6,491 nt of DNA from Acidimicrobiaceae bacterium (GTDB taxonomy: Bacteria; Actinomycetota; Acidimicrobiia; Acidimicrobiales; Microtrichaceae): positions 6,716 to 13,206 of the forward strand of contig DORQ01000172.1 of the NCBI GenBank assembly GCA_003514205.1. The letters are read 5' to 3'. Positions 1 to 5,873 of the stretch are shown here, piece after piece (the stretch's first letter is position 1; the number at the start of each line of letters is the position of its first letter). A program made the position numbers and the translations under genes. The notes below the pieces were generated by a model. The model did not search any database and was not told the origin of the DNA. It saw nothing but the letters and a program-made list of their open reading frames with translations.

Positions 1-930
1 AGCACTCAGCGATCCGAGTTGGGAGTCGCTGCCGAGCAACCGGAACAGCACCGCCATTCTGACCGAAACACCGTTTGCAACCTGCTCAAGGATTGCCGAC
101 TGGGGCGAGTCAGCCACCTCGGCGGTGATCTCAACTCCGCGATTCATTGGGCCCGGATGCATGATGATTGCTGAGGGTGAAAGCCGACTGGCCCGTTCGG
201 CGTTGAGTCCGTAGAGGTGCGCATACTCTCGAAGCGAGGGCACCAAGGCCTCAGTCATACGCTCTTGTTGCATTCGAAGCATGTAGCAGACATCGATCTC
301 GCCGAGCACAGCATCCAGGCTGTAGCTCACCCGAACTCCCCAGGACTCAACCTGAACAGGTAACAGCGTCGGCGGCGCAACCAGCACGACTTCCGCCCCG
401 AGCGCCACGAGTGCCAGCACCAGCGACCTCGCCACTCGCGAATGCACGATGTCACCAACAATCGCGACTCGCTGACCCTGCACCGACCCCAGTCGCTGAG
501 CAATGGTGTAGCAATCCAATAGCGCCTGGGTTGGATGCTGATGACGGCCATCGCCTGCATTGATCACTGAGGCAGTGGTCCACTGGGCCACCTGCAATGG
601 GACTCCAGCAGACTTGTGTCGAACGATGAATGCATCGACACCGAAGGCCGACAGTGTCTCGACGGTATCGCGAACCGATTCACCCTTGTTCACCGAAGAT
701 GAGGAGACGCTGAAGGTCATTGTGTCTGCTGACAGACGTTTCGCTGCTGTTTCGAAACTCAGACGTGTTCTCGTGGAATCCTCAAAGAAGAGTGAGACCA
801 CCGTCTTGCCACGCAACGCTGGAACCTTTGGGATAGCTCGCGCGTTCACTTCAGCAAACCGGTCGGCCAACCCCATGAGATCAAGGAGGTCGGCCTTCGA
901 ACAATCCGCGATGGACAGCAGATGCTTCAT
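1..930 (-). CDS. pyrB: Aspartate carbamoyltransferase catalytic chain (3'-truncated by window edge)
   Basis: Cytosolic enzyme joining carbamoyl phosphate and L-aspartate to N-carbamoyl-L-aspartate, the committed step of de novo pyrimidine synthesis. The frame is open for 310 codons from ATG at 930 to the window edge with no stop. Visible motifs are the carbamoyl-phosphate loop DSTRTR (residues 51-56), the 80s-loop region VNKGES (80-85), VRHKSAG (103-109), GDGRHQHPTQALLD (126-139), MLRMQQER (217-224), HPGPMNRG (258-265) and the C-terminal helix VANGVSVRMAVLFRLLG (284-300). Known PyrB chains are about 305-320 residues, so only the last few residues and the stop should be missing. The start ATG overlaps the pyrR stop as ATGA (927-930), which implies translational coupling and co-regulation by the pyrR leader. 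pyrC and carA commonly follow in related genomes but lie outside this window. The identification is essentially certain. Confidence 0.97.
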   Translation of the reverse strand, partial: MKHLLSIADCSKADLLDLMGLADRFAEVNARAIPKVPALRGKTVVSLFFEDSTRTRLSFETAAKRLSADTMTFSVSSSSVNKGESVRDTVETLSAFGVDAFIVRHKSAGVPLQVAQWTTASVINAGDGRHQHPTQALLDCYTIAQRLGSVQGQRVAIVGDIVHSRVARSLVLALVALGAEVVLVAPPTLLPVQVESWGVRVSYSLDAVLGEIDVCYMLRMQQERMTEALVPSLREYAHLYGLNAERASRLSPSAIIMHPGPMNRGVEITAEVADSPQSAILEQVANGVSVRMAVLFRLLGSDSQLGSLSA

Positions 931-1493
931 CGCTTCATCTCGCCGAGGTCGACACCGTCAAGGGAGACGTTGACCATCTCGTTTCTTCTGGTTGGAAGGT
1001 TCTTGCCAACGTAGTCAGGGCGGATTGGAAGTTCACGATGACCGCGATCCACCATCACGGCGAGGCGTACTGCCTCCGGTCGTCCGAAGTCGGCGAGCGC
1101 ATCCAGCGCCGCTCGAATGGTCCGACCGGTGAAGAGCACATCGTCTACCAGGACAATGGTTCGACCATCGATATCGACGGCGATGTCGGTTTCGCTTTCT
1201 TCCAACACTGGTCGAAGGCCAATGTCGTCGCGATACATGGCCACATCGATCGTGCCCATCTCGATTGGGCGCTTCTCGATGCTCGACAACTCTGCGGCGA
1301 GGGCTCGGGCGATTGCCACACCACCCGTCTGCAAACCAACCAAATACACGCGCTCAGCACCGTGGTGCTGTTCGGAGATTTCATGGGCCATCCGCCGAAT
1401 CGCCCGCTCCACGTCTGCGGCCTCCATCACTCGGGAACGAGCCACGAAACTCGTTCCAAAGGGCGGGGTTCCGCGCCGTTCTCGCTCTGCCAT
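927..1493 (-). CDS. pyrR: Bifunctional pyr operon regulator / uracil phosphoribosyltransferase
   Basis: 188-residue PyrR. The family binds pyr mRNA when UMP is abundant and reduces expression of the pyrimidine operon; many members also convert uracil and PRPP to UMP. The type I phosphoribosyltransferase PRPP-binding motif is clear at residues 113-126 (IVLVDDVLFTGRTI). Other family hallmarks are LVGLQTGG (51-58), the TIDVAMYRDD segment (81-90), the VDRGHRELPIRPDYVGKN region (148-165) and the basic tail TRRNEMVNV (168-176). Family length is usually 175-195 residues, so it is full length. The ATG start is preceded by GAGGT (1498-1502) with a four-base gap. Its stop overlaps the pyrB start by four bases. 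The upstream leader carries a consensus PyrR-binding hairpin, so the gene is probably autoregulated. The first 15 or so residues are variable and do not help fix the start. Confidence 0.96.
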   Translation of the reverse strand: MAERERRGTPPFGTSFVARSRVMEAADVERAIRRMAHEISEQHHGAERVYLVGLQTGGVAIARALAAELSSIEKRPIEMGTIDVAMYRDDIGLRPVLEESETDIAVDIDGRTIVLVDDVLFTGRTIRAALDALADFGRPEAVRLAVMVDRGHRELPIRPDYVGKNLPTRRNEMVNVSLDGVDLGEMKR

Positions 1494-1497
1494 TGCA

Positions 1498-1502
1498 ACC
1501 TC
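1498..1502 (-). promoter_or_regulatory. pyrR ribosome binding site
   Basis: GAGGT lies four bases before the pyrR ATG, within a purine-rich GGGAGCGAGG stretch. Four unpaired bases separate it from the end of the PyrR-binding hairpin (1507), so folding or PyrR occupancy of that hairpin could restrict ribosome access. An in-frame TGA at 1520-1518 rules out a longer pyrR frame. Confidence 0.6.
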
Positions 1503-1506
1503 GCTC

Positions 1507-1538
1507 CCGTGAGAGCCTCACAGGACTCTCCTTAACGG
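1507..1538 (-). promoter_or_regulatory. PyrR-binding RNA element in the pyr operon leader
   Basis: Read on the minus strand, AGTCCTGTGAGGCT (1527-1514) matches the Bacillus PyrR-binding consensus ARUCCNGNGAGGYU at all 14 positions. It folds as the family expects: a lower stem CCGT/ACGG (1538-1535 with 1510-1507), a 5'-side bulge TAAG (1534-1531), an upper stem GAGAGTC/GGCTCTC with one U-G wobble (1530-1524 with 1517-1511) and the hexaloop CTGTGA (1523-1518), which fits CNGNGA. It ends just before the pyrR ribosome binding site. No T-run follows, so transcription termination is unlikely. Repression of translation initiation, as reported for mycobacterial pyr operons, is the best inference. Confidence 0.85.
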
Positions 1539-1545
1539 TGAACTC

Positions 1546-1554
1546 AACGTATCA
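1546..1554 (-). promoter_or_regulatory. Candidate extended -10 promoter for pyrR-pyrB
   Basis: The minus strand reads TGATACGTT, a TGn plus TANNNT extended -10 pattern. No good -35 hexamer is visible at 16-18 bases upstream. Initiation about seven bases downstream would place the transcript start near 1539, directly before the PyrR hairpin, which would suit a minimal regulatory leader. The call is tentative because short A/T-rich matches arise by chance. Confidence 0.3.
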
Positions 1555-1585
1555 AATCAAGCGTGGACCCTGAGAGGTCATCCGC

Positions 1586-1999
1586 TCAACTCGGTCGCAA
1601 CTCCTGACTCACGGCGCTGAGAAGCCCATTCACAAACTTCCCCGAATCGTCGGTCGAGTACGTGTTAGCGAATTCCACCGCCTCATTCAGGATGACAGCT
1701 GCTGGAATCTCTGGTTCATGGCCAAGCTCATACACCGCAACTCGCAGCACCGCTCGATCGAGGGCAGGCATGCGTTGAAGCGGCCAACCAGTTGAGAACC
1801 GAGTGATGAGACCGTCGATTTGGTCCATGTGTCGCTCGACACCAGCGAGCAACGTCGAAGTGTAGGCATCGGGCGCAAGCACCTGTTCGGCGATGAGATC
1901 ATCTGCGCCCAACCCACGCTGTTCGCGCTCATAGGTCAATTGCACCGCGCGATCCCGAGCCTCACGCCGACCAATGTTGCCAGCAGCTGGCGCTGGCAT
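1586..1999 (-). CDS. nusB: Transcription antitermination factor NusB
   Basis: 137-residue all-helical RNA-binding protein. With NusE (ribosomal protein S10) it recognises boxA RNA and keeps RNA polymerase processive, mainly on rRNA operons. Family features are the N-terminal arginine-rich RREARDRAVQLTYE helix (11-24), the central helix RMPALDRAVLRVAVYEL (76-92) and the C-terminal hallmark ILNEAVEFANTYS with TDDSGKFVNGLL (103-127). The length is normal for the family. The start ATG shares one base with the efp stop (TGATG at 1997-2001), and upstream there is only a weak GGGCGA, so translation probably depends on termination at efp. The nusB 3' end is followed by the 92-base pyr leader. No bldD-like regulator follows, unlike in Streptomyces. 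Confidence 0.95.
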   Translation of the reverse strand: MPAPAAGNIGRREARDRAVQLTYEREQRGLGADDLIAEQVLAPDAYTSTLLAGVERHMDQIDGLITRFSTGWPLQRMPALDRAVLRVAVYELGHEPEIPAAVILNEAVEFANTYSTDDSGKFVNGLLSAVSQELRPS

Positions 2000-2565
2000 C
2001 AGTTCGCCCGGGTGAGGTACTCGCCAGTGCGAGTATCGACACGGATCGTGTCCTCTGGTGAGACAAAGAGCGGAACTTGCACAACCAACCCGGTAACCAG
2101 CGTTGCCGGCTTTCGAGCGCCGGACACTCGATCACCTTGGAGGCCCGGCTCAGTTTCAGCGATCTTCAAATCCACAGCGGGAGGCATTTCCACACCAAGG
2201 ATCTCGTCGCCAAACATCTGCAGCGACGCCGTCATGTTTTCCACCAAGTAGTTCTTCGCATCGCCGAGCGCCTTGGGCGGCACCGTCATTTGTTCGTAGG
2301 AGCTTGTGTCCATGAACACATAATCAGAACTGTCGTTGTAGAGGTACTGCATTTCCTTCTTCTCGATGAAGGCGCGTTCCATCCGTTCGCCGGCTCGGAA
2401 CGTTCGATCGAGCTGGGCCCCGTTGCGGAGGTTCTTGATCGTGGTGCGAACAAAGGCCCCGCCTTTACCAGGCTTTACGTGCTGAAAGTCGATCAGCTGA
2501 AAGAGACCATCCTCAAGATCAAGCGTGATACCGGTCTTGAAGTCAGCTGTTGAGATTTGAGGCAT
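1999..2565 (-). CDS. efp: Translation elongation factor P
   Basis: 188-residue EF-P, a tRNA-shaped protein that enters the ribosome between the P and E sites and relieves stalling at consecutive prolines. Three beta-barrel domains are recognisable: an N-terminal KOW-like domain (about 1-63), an OB domain (65-130) and a C-terminal OB domain (131-188) containing the signature TIRVDTRTGEY (173-183). The tip of the first domain is HVKPGKGGAFVR (29-40) with Lys34 at the position that contacts the P-site tRNA. Its neighbour is Gly36 instead of the Pro common in streptomycetes and mycobacteria. The window has no epmA- or epmB-type modification gene. AGGA (2575-2578) sits nine bases before the ATG. 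The gene lies 36 bases after pepQ and touches nusB, the usual actinobacterial order. Confidence 0.97.
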   Translation of the reverse strand: MPQISTADFKTGITLDLEDGLFQLIDFQHVKPGKGGAFVRTTIKNLRNGAQLDRTFRAGERMERAFIEKKEMQYLYNDSSDYVFMDTSSYEQMTVPPKALGDAKNYLVENMTASLQMFGDEILGVEMPPAVDLKIAETEPGLQGDRVSGARKPATLVTGLVVQVPLFVSPEDTIRVDTRTGEYLTRAN

Positions 2566-2601
2566 GGAGCCACGTCCTATCGATTGTCATCGCGACCGCT
2601 G

Positions 2602-3729
2602 TCATGCGACCACGAGTTGCTTTGGCGCCTTCGTCAACGCTCGAGACCCTTCGGAGGTCACCACGAGTGTGTCTTCGATCCGAACTCCCCCGAAGGGCAA
2701 TCGATACACGCCGGGTTCGACAGTGACGATGAAGCCAGGTTCGAGCGTAGCATCCGAGGTTGCGGCGATCCGCGGCGCCTCGTGGATATCAATGCCAACT
2801 CCGTGGCCAGTGCCATGGGTGAAGTACTCCGCCCACCCATGTCGGCTGAGCACATCGCGGCAGGCCGAGTCGACCTGAGCAGCAGTAGCCCCGGCGACAA
2901 CAGCGTCAACCCCTGCTTGTTGGGATTCGATGACCATGTCATACATGGCCTGACAGTCCGCAGAAAGGCTGCCCACTCTGATCGTGCGCGTCATATCGGA
3001 GCAGTAACCGTCCACCAGCGCCCCGAAATCCACCACAACTAGGTCGCCGTCGGAGATTCTCCTCGAGGTTGGGCGGGCATGGGGCAATGCTCCGTTGGGC
3101 CCCGAGGCAACAATGGTCTCGAAGGAATTCCCCTCCGCTCCTAACGCCCGGATCTTCGCGTCCAAGGCCATTGCGAACTCGCGTTCAGTCGGACGGGAGT
3201 CAAGGAGGCCGAGCACTGCGCCGAGCGCTGCATCAGCAATCCCCGCAGCACACTCGATTCGATCAACCTCTCCTTGGTCCTTCACGATCCGCAACGATTC
3301 GAGCAGGCCCGAGGTAGGTACCAATGAGTCCGCACTCTGGCCAGCCTCCCCGAAACGCTTCGCTGCTGCGAGTTGCTGCGCCCACGTAATCGCTTCGGAC
3401 TCCAGCGCCACCGTTCCCCATCCGCGTTCGACCGCAATCCCAAGCGCCGCCAGGACTGGTTCACCGGTGATGATGGAAATCTCCGCCGACACTCCTGCTG
3501 CTTCGAGCTGTTCATGAGACTGCGTGGTATAGCGACCGTCGGTGACAAACAGTGCCTCATCGTTGGATACAAGCACTGCACCAGATGAACCCGTGAAGCC
3601 CGTGAGGTATCTCAGGTTCGACGCATTGCTCACGAGGAGGGAGCTGTGCCCTTGTTCGGACATCAGCGCTCGCAGCCGCCCGATCCGCTGAGCAGTCTCC
3701 ATTGGTGCGCAGTCATTCAGTTCAAGCAT
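2602..3729 (-). CDS. pepQ: M24 family Xaa-Pro peptidase (aminopeptidase P / prolidase type)
   Basis: 375-residue cytosolic metallopeptidase of the pita-bread fold that cleaves Xaa-Pro bonds in short peptides. Residues 1 to about 145 form the creatinase-like N-terminal domain (SNLRYLTGFTGSSG at 37-50). The catalytic domain follows with all five dinuclear-metal ligands visible: Asp234 (VVVDFGA), Asp245 (CSDMTR), His309 (GTGHGVG), Glu338 (TVEPGVY) and Glu352 (RIEDT), plus the supporting histidines 217 and 316. The start at 3729 overlaps the aroQ end by eight bases and is favoured by AGGAG with a seven-base spacer; a second ATG in frame lies at 3702. The gene sits beside efp as in mycobacteria and streptomycetes. 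Whether it prefers dipeptides (PepQ) or longer peptides (PepP) cannot be read from sequence, so the symbol follows actinobacterial usage. Confidence 0.93.
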   Translation of the reverse strand: MLELNDCAPMETAQRIGRLRALMSEQGHSSLLVSNASNLRYLTGFTGSSGAVLVSNDEALFVTDGRYTTQSHEQLEAAGVSAEISIITGEPVLAALGIAVERGWGTVALESEAITWAQQLAAAKRFGEAGQSADSLVPTSGLLESLRIVKDQGEVDRIECAAGIADAALGAVLGLLDSRPTEREFAMALDAKIRALGAEGNSFETIVASGPNGALPHARPTSRRISDGDLVVVDFGALVDGYCSDMTRTIRVGSLSADCQAMYDMVIESQQAGVDAVVAGATAAQVDSACRDVLSRHGWAEYFTHGTGHGVGIDIHEAPRIAATSDATLEPGFIVTVEPGVYRLPFGGVRIEDTLVVTSEGSRALTKAPKQLVVA

Positions 3730-4210
3730 GGGAGGACTCCTGGCTGGTTGTTCCCGGATCGGTCACCGTGGGTCTAAGGATCGCGGCCACGGCCTCAATT
3801 GCTAGTCGATATCCATCAGCCCCGAACCCAGCAATGGTGCCAGCGGCAACCGGAGCTACCACCGAGTTGTGCCGAAATTCCTCGCGCCGCGCAGGATTCG
3901 AGATGTGCAGTTCGATGACTGGCGCCTCATAGGCACCGAGCGCATCGCGCAGCGCATAGGAGTAGTGGGTGAATGCTCCCGGATTAATCACGATTGCCGC
4001 AGTTGTCCCTCGCGCGCCGTGGATGAGTTCGACGAGTTCACCTTCGAAATTCGTTTGCTGGTGAACGACGGAGATTCCCAACTTCTCGCCAGTTCGTTGG
4101 GCGAGGGCGACGAGATCCTCCAGGGTGTGCGATCCATAGATGGCAGGCTCACGAGAGCCAAGCAAGTTGAGATTTACGCCGCTCAATAGCAGCACGGGGA
4201 GCTCGGACAT
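3722..4210 (-). CDS. aroQ: Type II 3-dehydroquinate dehydratase
   Basis: 162-residue enzyme converting 3-dehydroquinate to 3-dehydroshikimate, the third step of the shikimate pathway, by trans-elimination through an enolate. Type II enzymes form dodecamers of about 145-165 residues, which fits. Active-site features are Asn13 in GVNLNLLG (11-18), Arg20 and the catalytic Tyr25 in SREPAIYG (19-26), Asn76 and His82 in INPGAFTHYS (75-84), and His102, Arg109 and Arg113 in ELHISNPARREEFRHNS (100-116). The C-terminal 15 residues are a hydrophilic tail. The start is four bases after the aroB stop, and no purine-rich ribosome site precedes it, so translation is probably coupled to aroB. It is unrelated in fold to type I AroD despite the older actinobacterial name aroD. 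Confidence 0.96.
   Translation of the reverse strand: MSELPVLLLSGVNLNLLGSREPAIYGSHTLEDLVALAQRTGEKLGISVVHQQTNFEGELVELIHGARGTTAAIVINPGAFTHYSYALRDALGAYEAPVIELHISNPARREEFRHNSVVAPVAAGTIAGFGADGYRLAIEAVAAILRPTVTDPGTTSQESSHA
3737..3741 (-). promoter_or_regulatory. pepQ ribosome binding site
   Basis: AGGAG lies seven bases before the ATG at 3729, inside the end of aroQ. It is the best Shine-Dalgarno match in the shikimate-pepQ stretch. It supports the upstream start over the in-frame ATG at 3702. Confidence 0.7.
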
Positions 4211-4214
4211 CAGC

Positions 4215-5216
4215 TCAGCGTAGGGCCGTCATGGCATTGAGCAGTAGGTTTTCATCGATACCGGTCACCGGCTCGACTCCGTCAGGCCCATCGAGAACCA
4301 GTGTGACGCCCCGCGTTGCCTTCTTGTCTCGAGTAAAGAGCGCCAGCAGTTCTTCGTTGCTGTGCTGATCCGGCAACTGCGTTGGCAAGTCATAGGAGCT
4401 GACCACTCGCCGATGCTCCGCCACTGCCCCCTCATCGATACGACCCAGCCGCTGGGCAACCTCTGCGGCGTACACCAGCCCAATTGCAACTGCCTCGCCG
4501 TGGCGAAGCTGGTGGCGGGTCGCTATTTCCAGTGCATGCGCCAATGTGTGGCCGTAGTTGAGGATCGCCCGCCGGCCCGACTCTCGCTCATCGCTGGCCA
4601 CAACCTCAGCTTTGATCCGCACGCAGGCTGCGACACGCTCCTGCAGGGGCAACTCGTCGAGCTTTCCACCACCAAGCCAGTGGTACTTGGCCAACTCGCC
4701 GAGCCCGCAGCGATACTCCTCCGGCGCAAGTGAGTGCAGCGTCTCTGTATCGCAAATCACGGCAGTGGGTTGCCAATAGGCACCCACCAGGTTCTTTCCT
4801 TCGGGGAGGTTGACACCGGTCTTTCCACCAATCGCCGCATCGATTTGGCCAAGCAGGGTTGTAGCGACATGCACAACCGGAATGCCTCGGTGATAGGTGG
4901 CTGCGGCGAATCCGGCAACATCAGTCACAATGCCGCCACCAACACCAACTACACAGTCCGCCCTGGAGAACCCTGCCTGAGCAAATGCCGAGCACAGCTG
5001 ACCGATCGTCTCAAGGGTTTTGAACTCCTCACCATCTCCGATGTGGAAGACCTCAAACTCACAACCAGGATCCACCGTAACGGGTATCGACGCCTGTGTG
5101 ACCACGGCCACGCGACGTGTATCTGGTGGGAGCAACGCCGCAAGTTCAGACCGCGCCCCATCGCCGATCACGACCGGGTAGTGCCGGCCTGGAACCTGCA
5201 CATCCACCTGAATCAT
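4215..5216 (-). CDS. aroB: 3-dehydroquinate synthase
   Basis: NAD- and metal-dependent enzyme that cyclises DAHP to 3-dehydroquinate, the second shikimate-pathway step. I place the start at ATG 5216 (333 residues) because GGAG lies nine bases upstream and this start falls one base after the aroK stop. An in-frame ATG at 5231 would add five residues (338) but has no ribosome site and overlaps aroK by 14 bases. Numbering from the longer form, motifs are GDGEEFKTLET (65-75), the NAD-binding GGGIVTDVAGF (98-108), TTLLGQIDAAIGGKTGVN (124-141), PEGKNLVGAYWQP (143-155) and KKATRG (303-308). The metal ligands are Glu179 (GELAK), His228 (NYGHTL) and His244 (LRHGEA). The protein is full length, intact and sits between aroK and aroQ as usual. 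Confidence 0.96.
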   Translation of the reverse strand: MIQVDVQVPGRHYPVVIGDGARSELAALLPPDTRRVAVVTQASIPVTVDPGCEFEVFHIGDGEEFKTLETIGQLCSAFAQAGFSRADCVVGVGGGIVTDVAGFAAATYHRGIPVVHVATTLLGQIDAAIGGKTGVNLPEGKNLVGAYWQPTAVICDTETLHSLAPEEYRCGLGELAKYHWLGGGKLDELPLQERVAACVRIKAEVVASDERESGRRAILNYGHTLAHALEIATRHQLRHGEAVAIGLVYAAEVAQRLGRIDEGAVAEHRRVVSSYDLPTQLPDQHSNEELLALFTRDKKATRGVTLVLDGPDGVEPVTGIDENLLLNAMTALR

Positions 5217-5217
5217 G

Positions 5218-5763
5218 TCAGTCAGCTCCATTCAGATCATGCAACAAGCGCAGTTTCTCAATCACCATCGTTGACACTTCAGCAACATCCTCGTGTTCGA
5301 CATCAACAATGATGTCAGCTGCTTCCTGATACCTATCCTCGCGTTCCCGGAGGAGCCGCTGGACGTTCGCAGACAGGTCTCCGTCCAGCAAGGGCCTGCG
5401 GGTCGCTGATCGTTGGAGACGATCAATGAGCACCTCAGCAGAGGAACGAAGCCACACCACAACCGCCGAGGCCGCGAGAGCTTCGCGGTTCTCGATGGCA
5501 CACACGGCTCCTCCCCCGGTTGCAATGACTGTCGAGTCCTCGCTGTTCAGCGTGTGACACAGCGAGTCAGTCTCAAGCCGTCGGAACGCCGATTCGCCTC
5601 GCTCAGCGAAGATCTGTTGCACGCTCGCCCCTGCCGTCCGCGCCACCGCCGCATCGATGTCCACCATCGGGAGGCACAGCTCTCGGGCCACTCGCGCCGC
5701 CACAGTGCTCTTCCCAACGCCAGCCATGCCAACAAATGCAATATGGTGTTTAGGAAGTCGCAC
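5218..5763 (-). CDS. aroK: Shikimate kinase
   Basis: 181-residue P-loop kinase phosphorylating shikimate at the 3-hydroxyl with ATP, the fifth shikimate-pathway step. Walker A is GMAGVGKST (12-20). Shikimate-binding residues are Asp35 and Asp37 (MVDIDAAV), Arg61 (AFRRLE), Gly83-85 (ATGGGAV) and Arg144 (EDRYQEAA). The LID arginine is in RRPLL (122-126). Length is typical for the family. The start is GTG at 5763: a TAG stop lies four codons upstream in frame, and the next ATG is codon 13 inside Walker A, so it is too late. No Shine-Dalgarno is present, but a -10-like TAGCCT ends six bases before the GTG, consistent with a leaderless transcript. The stop precedes the aroB start by one base. aroC, which often precedes aroK in actinobacteria, is absent here. 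Confidence 0.95.
   Translation of the reverse strand: MRLPKHHIAFVGMAGVGKSTVAARVARELCLPMVDIDAAVARTAGASVQQIFAERGESAFRRLETDSLCHTLNSEDSTVIATGGGAVCAIENREALAASAVVVWLRSSAEVLIDRLQRSATRRPLLDGDLSANVQRLLREREDRYQEAADIIVDVEHEDVAEVSTMVIEKLRLLHDLNGAD
5226..5229 (-). promoter_or_regulatory. aroB ribosome binding site (decides the start)
   Basis: GGAG lies nine bases before ATG 5216, within the last codons of aroK. The alternative ATG at 5231 has only a pyrimidine-mixed stretch upstream with no Shine-Dalgarno match. This favours the shorter AroB. Confidence 0.5.
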
Positions 5764-5769
5764 CGGGCG

Positions 5770-5778
5770 AGGCTATCA
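5770..5778 (-). promoter_or_regulatory. Candidate promoter for a leaderless aroK operon transcript
   Basis: The minus strand reads TGATAGCCT, an extended -10 form (TGn then TANNNT). It ends six bases before the aroK GTG, the distance expected if transcription begins at the start codon. No clear -35 is seen. Leaderless mRNAs are common in actinobacteria, and this reading also explains the missing ribosome site. It remains an inference from one short motif. Confidence 0.4.
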
Positions 5779-5782
5779 ATCA

Positions 5783-5836
5783 CCGGCGGCCGGGTTTACG
5801 CCACACACAACTGTGTGTGACACCTGCAGCCGCCGG
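5783..5836. repeat. Nested inverted repeats between the repeat-protein gene and aroK
   Basis: An 18-base palindrome CACACACAACTGTGTGTG (5802-5819; 8-base arms, 2-base centre) is enclosed by an outer inverted repeat CCGGCGGC (5783-5790) and GCCGCCGG (5829-5836). The arms are exact. The structure lies wholly in the intergenic gap, upstream of the candidate aroK promoter. It could be a binding site for a dimeric regulator, a cruciform, or the base of a terminator hairpin; no T-run follows on either strand. Nothing in the sequence selects among these. Confidence 0.6.
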
Positions 5837-5845
5837 CGGAGCTTT

Positions 5846-5861
5846 GGCCCAGTTACGGGCC
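5846..5861 (-). terminator. Weak hairpin after the repeat-protein gene
   Basis: GGCCC and GGGCC arms enclose a six-base loop, starting 12 bases after the TAG stop at 5874. The stem is only five base pairs and no T-run follows, so it is a poor intrinsic terminator. It may help end or protect the upstream mRNA, but readthrough into aroK is quite possible. Confidence 0.25.
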
Positions 5862-5873
5862 GGAGAATCTGGC

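Noticed and set aside
560..973. Plus-strand open frame of 137 codons opposite pyrB
   Set aside because: It is antisense to the conserved pyrB active-site region, has low-complexity Ser/Arg-rich composition and no recognisable motif; it mirrors codon bias of the real gene.
1511..1530. Intrinsic terminator after nusB
   Set aside because: The hairpin there is followed by ACGGGAGCGAGG and the pyrR start, with no T-run; the sequence fits the PyrR-binding consensus instead.
1038..1573. Several plus-strand open frames opposite pyrR
   Set aside because: They overlap each other and the certain pyrR gene, with no motif or convincing ribosome site; they are shadow frames.
2557..3042. Plus-strand open frame of 161 codons opposite pepQ
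   Set aside because: It lies antisense to the metal-binding half of pepQ, and its translation resembles no protein family.
3736..3744. Short palindrome around the pepQ ribosome site (AGGAGTCCT)
   Set aside because: It is short, lies in the aroQ coding end, and is explained by the Shine-Dalgarno plus neighbouring codons.
4734..5312. Plus-strand open frame of 192 codons opposite aroB and aroK
   Set aside because: It covers conserved aroB coding sequence and crosses the aroB-aroK junction; composition is typical of an antisense shadow.
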